DNA of 64,000 bases, from positions 372,001 through 436,000 of the forward strand of contig NZ_LZZW01000003.1 of NCBI RefSeq assembly GCF_014170375.1. Direction: 5' to 3'. A program made the translations under genes and the position numbers. Below the pieces are notes generated by a model. The model did no database searches. It was not told the origin of the DNA and worked only from the letters and a program-made list of their open reading frames with translations. Source of the DNA: Variovorax sp. UMC13 (GTDB lineage Bacteria; Pseudomonadota; Gammaproteobacteria; Burkholderiales; Burkholderiaceae_C). This document shows positions 25,230-32,936 of the stretch, one piece after another. The first letter of the stretch is position 1. Every line of letters starts with the position of its first letter.

Positions 25230-26554
25230 GGGTGGCTCGCTTTCGGTGCGCGCGGCACCACCGGCAGGGTGTTGAACTTCGCATCCCCATGCATCTTCCA
25301 GGCACTGAAGCAGGCGACCGCGCCCAGCAGGCTCAGGTACCAGACCACGTAGCGCGGATCGCCATTGCCCTTGCTCAGGAGCCAGATCGCGACGATGGGC
25401 GCCAGGCCGCCGCCGATCGCGCCCGAGACCTGCACCGCCAGCGAGATGCCGGTGTAGCGGACCTCCGGCGGGAACTGGCCCGAGAACAGGCTGCCTTCGG
25501 GGCCGTAGAGCAGCGCATAGACCAGGCCGATGGACACCACCAGCGCGGCGTTGACCCAGAAGGTCTCGCGCAGGTGCAGGAAGTGGAAGAACAGCGGCGC
25601 ACAGGCCACGATGCCGAGGGTGCCCAGCATGAAGACCCACTTGTGGCCGATCCTGTCGCCCAGCCAGCCCGCGAGGGGCATCGACACCAGGGCCGCGGTG
25701 GCGCCCCAGATGGTGGCGTCGAGCATCACGCTGCGCGCGATGCCCAGGGTGCCGGTCGCATAGGCCAGCGCGAAGGTGACGGTGGTGTAGAACCACGTGA
25801 CCTCGGCCAGCCGCGCCCCGATCACGGTCAGGGTCTCGCGCGGGTACTTCTTCAGCACCTCGGCCACGGGGAGCTTCACCTTCCGGCCCGTGTCCTCCAT
25901 GCCCTTGAAGTCGGGCGACTCGGCCACCTTCACGCGGATGAACCAGCCGACGGCCAGCAGCAGCACGCTGGCCAGGAAGGGGATGCGCCAGCCCCAGGAC
26001 AGCATGTCGGCCTCGGGCAGCTTGGCGACCGCGCCCATCGCGAGCGAGGACAGGATCAGGCCCGGCGCCACGCCGACCTGCGGCAGGCTGCCGAAGAAGC
26101 CTTTCTGGCCGGCCGGTGCGTGCTCGACGGCCATCAGCACCGCGCCGCCCCATTCGCCGCCCACCGCGATGCCCTGCAGGAAGCGCATCGCCACCAGCAG
26201 CACCGCGGCCCAGTAGCCGATCTGGTCGTAGGAGGGGATCAGCCCGATCAGGATGGTGGGCACGCCCATCAGCAGCAGCGTGATGAGCAGCATCGACTTG
26301 CGGCCCACCTTGTCGCCGAAGTGGCCGAAGACGATGCCGCCCAGCGGGCGCGCGAAGAAGCCCACCGAGTAGGTGGCGAAGGCGGCCATGGTGCCCACGA
26401 CAGGGTCGAAGGCGGGGAAGAAGATCTTGTTGAAGATCAGCGCGGCGGCGGTGCCGTAGAGGAAGAAGTCGTACCACTCGATGGTGGTGCCCATCATGCT
26501 GGCCAGGCCCGCGGTGATGTGGCTGCGGCCGGTGGCGGGAGCTTGTGTGTTCAT
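25226..26554 (-). CDS. MFS transporter, metabolite:H+ symporter (MHS) family
   Basis: 442 residues, 12 segments. G-T-T-I-E-W-Y-D-F-F-L-Y-G at the start and G-H-F-G-D-K-V-G-R-K in the first loop define the MHS group (citrate, proline/betaine, alpha-ketoglutarate, shikimate). It is the middle gene of the class II aldolase - transporter - isomerase operon, which points to import of an aromatic or hydroxy acid that the two enzymes process. Its stop overlaps the start of the isomerase gene (ATGA). Confidence 0.92.
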   Translation of the reverse strand: MNTQAPATGRSHITAGLASMMGTTIEWYDFFLYGTAAALIFNKIFFPAFDPVVGTMAAFATYSVGFFARPLGGIVFGHFGDKVGRKSMLLITLLLMGVPTILIGLIPSYDQIGYWAAVLLVAMRFLQGIAVGGEWGGAVLMAVEHAPAGQKGFFGSLPQVGVAPGLILSSLAMGAVAKLPEADMLSWGWRIPFLASVLLLAVGWFIRVKVAESPDFKGMEDTGRKVKLPVAEVLKKYPRETLTVIGARLAEVTWFYTTVTFALAYATGTLGIARSVMLDATIWGATAALVSMPLAGWLGDRIGHKWVFMLGTLGIVACAPLFFHFLHLRETFWVNAALVVSIGLVYALLYGPEGSLFSGQFPPEVRYTGISLAVQVSGAIGGGLAPIVAIWLLSKGNGDPRYVVWYLSLLGAVACFSAWKMHGDAKFNTLPVVPRAPKASHP

Positions 26555-26570
26555 GGTGGTGGCTTCCGGA

Positions 26571-27350
26571 TCAGCGCTGCTGCGCCTCGAGCCGGCGCGT
26601 CTGGCGGCACCAGTAGTCGAAGGTGCCGTTCACGATCGAGGGCTTGAGCAGGTAGTCGTGCGCTTCGCGCGCCAGTGCGTCGTCGACCGGTGTCAGCGGC
26701 CCGAACGCGGCCTGCGCGCGCAGCTGCATGCGCGCGGCGCGCTCGAGGTAGACCGACAGGTAGGTGGCTTCCTCGGTCGAGCAGCCGGCCGTCAGGTAGC
26801 CGTGGTGCGCGAGCACGATGGCGCGCTTCGCGCCCAGCGCCTCGGAGATGATCACGCCTTCCTGGTCGGCGATCGGCACGCCAGGCCAGTCGGCGAGGAA
26901 GGCGCAGTCGTCGTGCAGCGGCGTCATGTCCATCTGTGCGATCACCAGCGGCTGGCGCGCGGCCGCCAGCGCCGAGGCCCAGGGCGAGTGGGTGTGGACG
27001 ATGGCGTTCACGTCCTGCCGGGCGCGGTAGATCCAGAGGTGGAAGCGGGTCGCGGGGTTGGGCATGCCCTGGCCCGTGAGCGTGTTCAGGTCCTGGTCGA
27101 CCTCGATGAAGTCGTCGGGCGTGGCCTCGTCGAAACCCAGGCCGAAGCGCAGGGTCCAGTAGGCGTCGGGTCGCTCGGAGCGCGCGCTGATCTGGCCCGC
27201 GAGGCCTGCCTCCTGCCCGGTCATGGCCAGGATGCGGCAGGCCGCGGCCAGCGTCTCCTTCATGTCGCGGGGCGCCTGTGGCATGTGCAGCGCCATCTCG
27301 CGCGTGGCGCGCTCGTCGAAATATTCCTTGCTTCGCAGCGTGTCTCTCAT
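26571..27350 (-). CDS. Class II aldolase/adducin family protein
   Basis: 259 residues. The metal ligands H119 and H121 (V-H-T-H-S-P-W) and H182 (L-A-H-H-G-Y) match the zinc site of class II fuculose-phosphate-type aldolases. A-G-L-A-G-Q-I-S-A-R is the family's phosphate loop in altered form. Members catalyse aldol cleavage or decarboxylation, including of hydroxylated aromatic acids. The start at 27350 is chosen because the upstream extension lies in the gap below the LysR gene. First gene of the three-gene operon. Confidence 0.87.
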   Translation of the reverse strand: MRDTLRSKEYFDERATREMALHMPQAPRDMKETLAAACRILAMTGQEAGLAGQISARSERPDAYWTLRFGLGFDEATPDDFIEVDQDLNTLTGQGMPNPATRFHLWIYRARQDVNAIVHTHSPWASALAAARQPLVIAQMDMTPLHDDCAFLADWPGVPIADQEGVIISEALGAKRAIVLAHHGYLTAGCSTEEATYLSVYLERAARMQLRAQAAFGPLTPVDDALAREAHDYLLKPSIVNGTFDYWCRQTRRLEAQQR

Positions 27351-27483
27351 GGGGGTCACCAGGTTCTTCTGCTGGCGACAGCAGGGGCCGATCACCCCTG
27401 CCGTCCAGCGTCGGAAAGTATCTGGATCGGCCCGCGTTCGAGCCATGAAGCAGCCTGCATAGCTCCTATGCGGGCGCGGCGGC

Positions 27484-28362
27484 TCAGAGCGTGGCGGCGA
27501 TGTCCATGGCCGTGTCGATGAGCCGCTCGACGATGGGCGGAAGGGTCTTGTCGGCCTTGGTGATCACCACCACGCGCCGGCGCAGCACCGGCCGCGCGAT
27601 CGCCACCTTGCGCAGCCGGTAGTCGACCAGCAGCTTGTCGGGGATCCGGCCGGGCAGGATGCAGGCGCCCACGCCCGAGGACACCAGCTTGAGGATGGCG
27701 TCCACCGTCTCCGCCTCGGCCGTGAAGTGGGGCGTGATGCCCGCGCTGTGGACCATGCGCCGCAGCATGTAGTGCGAAGGGAAGCCGACGAGTTTCGGGC
27801 TCTGCGCCGTGAGGTCGACCGGTCCCTCGACCGGGCTGGCCTCCTGCACGATCAGGCACATGTCATCGTCGAACAGCGGCCGGCACACCAGGCTCGCGGA
27901 GGCGACAGCCGCGTCGTAGACGAAGCCGGCATCGGCCTTGCCGCTCTCGACCAGGTCCACCACGTCGGGCGAACTACGGCCCATCAGCGACAGGTTGACG
28001 CTCTCGTGCTGGCTCACGAAGCGCGACACCACGTCGCTCATGAAGTAGTAGCTCAGCGTGTGCACCACCGCGAGCCGCACCGTGCCCTGCGTGATGCCCT
28101 CGCGCACGCGCAGCGTGTCGAGCGTGCGGTCGATGGTGTCGAAGGCGCCGGCGGTCTGTTCCTGCAACTGCCGCCCCGCGGCCGTGAGTTCCACGCCCCG
28201 GCCGGTGCGGGTGAACAGCGGCTTGCCCACATGGGCCTCGAGCGCGGCCAGCTGTCGGCTCAGGCCCGACTGGGTCTGGTCGAGTTCGTCGGCGGCGCGC
28301 GACAGCGAGCCCAGCTGCGCGATGCGCAGGAAGTAGCGAAGTTGGCGGTCGAAGGTGTCCAT
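27484..28362 (-). CDS. LysR-family transcriptional regulator
   Basis: 292 residues with winged helix at 1-62 (F-L-R-I-A-Q-L-G-S-L-S-R-A-A, then Q-T-Q-S-G-L-S-R-Q-L-A-A-L-E) and effector domain behind. It lies 133 bases upstream of the aldolase/transporter/isomerase operon, on the same strand, and is probably its regulator. The start at 28362 gives the standard LysR beginning. Confidence 0.9.
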   Translation of the reverse strand: MDTFDRQLRYFLRIAQLGSLSRAADELDQTQSGLSRQLAALEAHVGKPLFTRTGRGVELTAAGRQLQEQTAGAFDTIDRTLDTLRVREGITQGTVRLAVVHTLSYYFMSDVVSRFVSQHESVNLSLMGRSSPDVVDLVESGKADAGFVYDAAVASASLVCRPLFDDDMCLIVQEASPVEGPVDLTAQSPKLVGFPSHYMLRRMVHSAGITPHFTAEAETVDAILKLVSSGVGACILPGRIPDKLLVDYRLRKVAIARPVLRRRVVVITKADKTLPPIVERLIDTAMDIAATL

Positions 28363-28464
28363 GGGCCCGGAGTTGCGGCAAGGCGGCCGAGCGCGCACTC
28401 TAGCGCCTGCGCGCGGAGCCGGGCCACCGAAGCCGCCGGCCATCGACCGGGCGCGACCCGCGGC

Positions 28465-28893
28465 TCAGCTCTGGATGTAGCTTGTCAGCTGCTCGATGGT
28501 CTGCTCGTGGTCCGCGATGATGTCGTCCATCAGGTCGCGGATCGACAGCATGCCGACCACCTTCTCGCCGTCGACCACCGGCAGGTGGCGGATGCGCTTC
28601 TGGCTCATCAGCGCCATGCAGTCGTGGGTGGGCGTCTGCGGCGTCACGGTGAACACGTTGGCCGTCATGATCTCGGCCACGCGCACTTCCTTGGAGTTCT
28701 TGCCGAGCAGCGCGACCTTGCGGGTGTAGTCGCGTTCGGAGAACACGCCGACCAGCTTGTCGCCCTGCATCACGACCAGCGCGCCGACCTCGTGGCGGGC
28801 CAGCACATGGAGGGCGTCGAAGACGGTGGCATCGGGCTCGGTGTGGTAGAGGCCGTCGGCGCGGCGCTGGAGCAAGGAAGAAACAGGTTTCAT
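28465..28893 (-). CDS. CBS-domain protein
   Basis: 142 residues, two CBS repeats (about 8-65 and 75-135), each ending in a V-G-V-F-S-E-R-D or V-G-M-L-S-I-R-D adenosine-binding turn. Stand-alone CBS-pair proteins bind AMP, ATP, SAM or NADH and modulate partner enzymes or signalling proteins. The partner is not evident here. It forms its own transcription unit between a LysR gene and a divergent thioesterase gene. Confidence 0.92.
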   Translation of the reverse strand: MKPVSSLLQRRADGLYHTEPDATVFDALHVLARHEVGALVVMQGDKLVGVFSERDYTRKVALLGKNSKEVRVAEIMTANVFTVTPQTPTHDCMALMSQKRIRHLPVVDGEKVVGMLSIRDLMDDIIADHEQTIEQLTSYIQS

Positions 28894-29100
28894 GGTCACT
28901 CCGAAAGACAAGGTGGGACGAAAACGTCGTGGGCTCGTGCTGCGTTCCATCATAGGGGTGCACCGAGGCAGTTGACCAGCCGGTCGCGCCTTGTCGTGGC
29001 CGCTGTCGCGCATGCAACTGTGCGCCGTGTCCGCGTCACCGGTGCGACGCGCGCCGGGCGCACCCCTTCGTACAGTGCCCGGACACCCCCGAAAGACACC

Positions 29101-29514
29101 ATGCGCGACACCCTCCAGGCTCTGAGTTCCACCGCCACCTTCAACCGCTGGGCCGGCTTCGAGGTGGTCCGCGCCGAGGCCGGTGAAGCCGAATTGCGGA
29201 TGGACTGGCGCCCCGAGGACATGGGGCAGTACGCGGGTTTCCTGCATGCGGGCCTGATCGGCGCGCTGCTCGACACGGCCTGCGGCTTCGCCGCCGCCAC
29301 GGTGGCGGGGCAGGTCACGGCCTCGCATTTCTCGGTCAACTGCATCGCGCCCGGCGTGGGCCGGCGCTTCGTGGTGCGCGCACGGGTGGTCAAGGCCGGC
29401 CGGCGCCAGGTCTTCACCACGGCCGAGCTTTTCGGGCAGGGCGAGGATGGCGAACTCCGGCTGGTGGCCACCGGCGACACGATCCTGGTGCCGCTCGAGT
29501 CCCCCGCGCGCTGA
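29101..29514 (+). CDS. PaaI-family hotdog thioesterase
   Basis: 137 residues. The hotdog motif is F-L-H-A-G-L-I-G-A-L-L-D-T-A around residues 48-61, with H and D in the catalytic positions; the core ends with a hydrophobic strand pair. It should hydrolyse a small acyl-CoA or aryl-CoA thioester, removing stalled CoA intermediates. No degradation operon is attached. Confidence 0.87.
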   Translation: MRDTLQALSSTATFNRWAGFEVVRAEAGEAELRMDWRPEDMGQYAGFLHAGLIGALLDTACGFAAATVAGQVTASHFSVNCIAPGVGRRFVVRARVVKAGRRQVFTTAELFGQGEDGELRLVATGDTILVPLESPAR

Positions 29515-29604
29515 CGGGCGGAAGGGGCACTTCGAAGGGGCGCCCCGTCTTCGCGGACAATGCGGGCCCTCCCGCACATCAGCAGACACAAGGAAAAGCG
29601 CGCC

Positions 29605-30561
29605 ATGGCCATTCAGTGGTTTCCCGGCCACATGCACCTGACCCGCAAGGCCATCGGCGAACGCATCAAGGACATCGACGTGGTGATCGAGCTGCTCGAC
29701 GCCCGGCTGCCGGCCTCGAGTGCGAACCCGATGCTGGCCGAGCTCACCGGCCACAAGCCGGGGCTCAAGGTGCTCAACAAGCAGGATCTGGCCGACCCGG
29801 AGCGCACCGCGCTCTGGCTGGCGCACTACAACGCGCTGCCCGAGACCCGTGCCATCGGCCTGGACGCGAGCCAGGCCACGCCGGCGCGCGCGCTGGTCGA
29901 GGCCTGCCATGCGCTGTCGCCCAACCGCGGCGGCATGGCCAAGCCGATGCGGGTGCTGATCTGCGGCATCCCGAACGTGGGCAAGTCCACGCTGATCAAC
30001 ACGCTGGCCGGCGGCCGCAAGGCCAAGACCGGCGACGAGGCCGGCATCACCAAGCTCGAGCAGCGCATCACGCTGGCCGACGACTTCTACCTCTGGGACA
30101 CGCCCGGCATGCTGTGGCCGCGCATCATCGTGGCCAAGAGCGGCTACAACCTGGCGGCCAGCGGCGCGGTCGGGCGCAATGCCTTCGACGAGGAGGAGGT
30201 GGCGCTGGAGCTGCTCGACTACGTCAAGCGCCGCTATGCAGGCACGGTGGCGGCGCGCTTCAAGCTCGATCTCGATGCCGCCGCGGTGGCGGCGCTGTCC
30301 GACGAAGACCTGCTCGAGGCCATCGGCCGCAAGCGCGGCGCGCTGCTGGGCAAGGGGCGGGTCAACGTGCAGAAGGCGGCCGAGATCGTGATGCACGCCT
30401 TCCGCGACGGCAGCCTGGGCCGGATCACGCTGGAAACGCCCGAGGAGTTCGCGGTCTGGCTGGCCGAGGGCCAGCAGCTCGACGCCGACCGCCAGGCCAA
30501 GAAGGCCGCGCGCGGGGCCGGCAAGGGCGGGCGCCCGCCCGCAGCCCCCAGCGCCGACTGA
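29605..30561 (+). CDS. ylqF: Ribosome biogenesis GTPase YlqF/RbgA type
   Basis: 318 residues, circularly permuted GTPase: N-K-Q-D (G4, 58-61) precedes G-I-P-N-V-G-K-S-T (G1, 121-129) and D-T-P-G (G3, 165-168). The N-terminal W-F-P-G-H-M and the C-terminal helical domain are typical. Such proteins help late 50S ribosome assembly. The tail is Ala/Gly/Pro-rich and poorly conserved in look. Confidence 0.93.
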   Translation: MAIQWFPGHMHLTRKAIGERIKDIDVVIELLDARLPASSANPMLAELTGHKPGLKVLNKQDLADPERTALWLAHYNALPETRAIGLDASQATPARALVEACHALSPNRGGMAKPMRVLICGIPNVGKSTLINTLAGGRKAKTGDEAGITKLEQRITLADDFYLWDTPGMLWPRIIVAKSGYNLAASGAVGRNAFDEEEVALELLDYVKRRYAGTVAARFKLDLDAAAVAALSDEDLLEAIGRKRGALLGKGRVNVQKAAEIVMHAFRDGSLGRITLETPEEFAVWLAEGQQLDADRQAKKAARGAGKGGRPPAAPSAD

Positions 30562-30726
30562 GCCCGGGGGAGGGCGGCTCGCACCAGCGCGGTGCGGCTG
30601 CCCGCTAGGGTTGTCACTCTCTGCAACAGGTGACGTTCTGGCTATGTTCGTTGAAGTCCCGCTCGACCGTTCGAGCGCGGCGCGAGACCTGAGTCCCGTA
30701 GTACTTCGACAACATTGGAGACATAC

Positions 30727-31953
30727 ATGCAGTTCCGCTTCAAGCACCTGGCCCTGGCCAGTGCCATTGCCCTCTCGACCGCCGCCTTTGCCGCCGACCC
30801 GATCAAGATCGGTGTCGACGGGCCCTTCACCGGCGGTTCGTCGTCGATGGGCGTCAGCATGCGCGACGGCGTGCGCCTGGCGACCGAGGAGATCAACAAG
30901 GCCGGCGGCGTGCTGGGCCGGCAGCTGCAGTTGGTCGAGCGCGACGACGAGGCCAAGAACGAACGCGGCGTGCAGATCGCCCAGGAGTTCATCAACAAGG
31001 AAAAGGTGGTGGCCGCAGTCGGCTACATCAACACCGGCGTGGCGCTGGCCTCGCAGCGCTTCTTCCAGGAAGCCAAGATCCCGGTGCTCAACAACGTGGC
31101 GACCGGCTCGATCATCACCAAGCAGTTCGAGAAGGAGCCCGAGAACTACGTGTTCCGCAACGCGGCGCACGACAGCATCCAGGCGCCGATGATCGTGGAG
31201 GAGGCCATCACGCGCCGCGGCTACAAGAAGGTCGCGATCCTGGCCGACTCCACCAACTACGGCCAGCTGGGCCGCGAGGACCTGGAGAAGGCGCTCAAGA
31301 GCAAGGGCATCACGGCCGTGGCGGTCGAGAAGTTCAACATCAAGGACGTCGACATGACGGCCCAGCTGCTCAAGGCCAAGGAAGCCGGCGCCGAAGCCGT
31401 GCTGACCTACGGCATCGGGCCCGAACTGGCGCAGATCGCCAACGGCATGACCAAGCTGGGCTGGAAGGTGCCGATCGTGGGCAGCTGGACGCTGGCCATG
31501 GCCAACTTCATCGACAACGCCGGCCCGGGCGGCGATGGCGCGCGCATGCCGCAGACCTTCATCCAGGAGCCGACCACGCCCAAGCGCAAGGCCTTCATCG
31601 ACAACTTCGTGAAGACCTTCAAGCCCAAGAACAACCGCATGGACTCGCCGGTGTCGGCGGCGCAGGGCTACGACTCGATCTACCTGCTGGCCGCGGCCAT
31701 CAAGCAGGCCGGCAGCACCGACGGCCCGAAGATCAAGGCCGCGCTCGAGGACCTGAAGACGCCGGTCGAAGGCGTGGTCACGACCTACGACAAGCCCTTC
31801 TCCAAGACCGACCATGACGCGATCACCGCGAACATCCCGGTGTTCGGCGAGGTCAAGGGCGGCCGCGTGGTCTACGCGAATGCGGAAGACCAGAAGAACG
31901 CCGCCAAGGTGCAGCTCAAGGACCCGGCCGCCAACGCCGCGCTGATCAAGTAA
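30727..31953 (+). CDS. Branched-chain amino acid-type ABC transporter substrate-binding protein
   Basis: 408 residues. Signal peptide with core L-A-L-A-S-A-I-A-L-S-T-A and cleavage after A-F-A, giving a mature start A-D-P-I-K-I-G-V. P-F-T-G-G-S-S-S-M-G and the later N-T-G-V-A-L-A-S-Q belong to the periplasmic-binding (Leu/Ile/Val) fold. A ggag site lies 8 bases before the ATG. A palindrome (30660-30677) stands upstream. First gene of a four-gene importer operon; substrate may be a branched-chain amino acid, amide or similar small molecule. Confidence 0.92.
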   Translation: MQFRFKHLALASAIALSTAAFAADPIKIGVDGPFTGGSSSMGVSMRDGVRLATEEINKAGGVLGRQLQLVERDDEAKNERGVQIAQEFINKEKVVAAVGYINTGVALASQRFFQEAKIPVLNNVATGSIITKQFEKEPENYVFRNAAHDSIQAPMIVEEAITRRGYKKVAILADSTNYGQLGREDLEKALKSKGITAVAVEKFNIKDVDMTAQLLKAKEAGAEAVLTYGIGPELAQIANGMTKLGWKVPIVGSWTLAMANFIDNAGPGGDGARMPQTFIQEPTTPKRKAFIDNFVKTFKPKNNRMDSPVSAAQGYDSIYLLAAAIKQAGSTDGPKIKAALEDLKTPVEGVVTTYDKPFSKTDHDAITANIPVFGEVKGGRVVYANAEDQKNAAKVQLKDPAANAALIK

Positions 31954-31977
31954 GTCCCTGGCGCCTTGGCGCCGTCC

Positions 31978-32010
31978 GGCGCCGCCCCGGGTCCTGCCCG
32001 CGGCGGCGTC
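31978..32010 (+). terminator. Intercistronic hairpin after the binding-protein gene
   Basis: A near-perfect GC stem pairs 31978-31986 and 31988-31991 with 31997-32000 and 32002-32010, with one C-C mismatch, one G-T pair and a 5-base loop, followed by tttcc. Hairpins here in binding-protein operons usually protect the upstream message or cause partial termination, so that binding protein exceeds permease. Confidence 0.6.
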
Positions 32011-32055
32011 TTTCCTGATCGTCGGCGTTCCGCCGCGTCTCGCGAGAGCTTCCGC

Positions 32056-32931
32056 ATGCAAATCCTGACCCAACTGATCTTCAGCGGCATCGCGCTGGGC
32101 ATGATCTATGCCGTCATCGCGTTCGGCTACCAGCTGACCTTCGCCACCTCCGACACGCTGAACTTCGGCCAGGGCGATGCCCTGATGCTGGGCGCGCTGG
32201 TCGGCCTCACGCTGGTGGGGCTGGGCGTGAACTACTGGTTGATGATCCCGATCGTCTGCCTGTTCGGCGCCTTCCAGGGCATCGTGGTCGAACGCATCGG
32301 CGTGCGGCCGGCGATCAAGATCAAGTCGGAGTTCGGCTGGATCATGTCGACCATCGCGCTGGGCATCATTTTCAAGAACGTGGCCGAGAACGTCTGGGGC
32401 CGAGACGACCTCAAGTTCCCCTCGCCGCTGCCCGAGTCGCCGCTCAAGTTCCTCAACGCCAACGTGCTGCCGATGGAGATCCTGGTGGTGGTGGGCGCGC
32501 TGCTGATGATGCTGGCGGTCGAGTTCTTCAACCGCAAGACCATCTACGGCAAGGCCGTGGTCGCGACCTTCAACGACCGCGACGCCGCCAAGCTGATGGG
32601 CATCAACACCGGCCTGGTGATCACCTTCTCCTATGCGCTGTCTTCGATGACGGCCGCCTTCGCCGGCGTGCTGATCGCGCCGCTCACGCTCACCGGCGCC
32701 ACCATGGGCGCGGTGCTGGGCCTGAAGGCCTTCGCGGTCGCGATCATCGGCGGCCTGACCAGCGGCATGGGCATCGTGGTGGGCGGCATCATCCTGGGCG
32801 TGGCCGAGACCACCACCGGCTTCTACCTGAGCACCGGTTACAAGGACGTGCCCGGCCTGGTGCTGCTGCTGATCGTGCTGGCGGTGCGCCCGCAGGGCCT
32901 GTTCGGCAAGACCGCCATCAAGAAGGTCTGA
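32056..32931 (+). CDS. Branched-chain amino acid-type ABC permease (LivH type)
   Basis: 291 residues and about eight membrane segments. The opening I-L-T-Q-L-I-F-S-G-I-A-L-G-M-I-Y-A and N-F-G-Q-G-D near residue 40 are LivH hallmarks. F-V-I-G-G-like and G-L-T-S-G-M-G-I-V-V-G-G-I near the end mark the ATPase-coupling region. Inner-membrane half of the importer, translated from an ATG 102 bases after the binding-protein gene. Confidence 0.92.
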   Translation: MQILTQLIFSGIALGMIYAVIAFGYQLTFATSDTLNFGQGDALMLGALVGLTLVGLGVNYWLMIPIVCLFGAFQGIVVERIGVRPAIKIKSEFGWIMSTIALGIIFKNVAENVWGRDDLKFPSPLPESPLKFLNANVLPMEILVVVGALLMMLAVEFFNRKTIYGKAVVATFNDRDAAKLMGINTGLVITFSYALSSMTAAFAGVLIAPLTLTGATMGAVLGLKAFAVAIIGGLTSGMGIVVGGIILGVAETTTGFYLSTGYKDVPGLVLLLIVLAVRPQGLFGKTAIKKV

Positions 32932-32936
32932 ACGAG

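Noticed and set aside
28465-32073. Very long minus-strand open frame (1202 codons) across thioesterase, GTPase and importer genes
   Set aside because: Only its last 142 codons are a real protein (CBS domain). The rest is His/Arg/Gly-rich opposite-strand shadow of well-supported plus-strand genes, as expected at this G+C.
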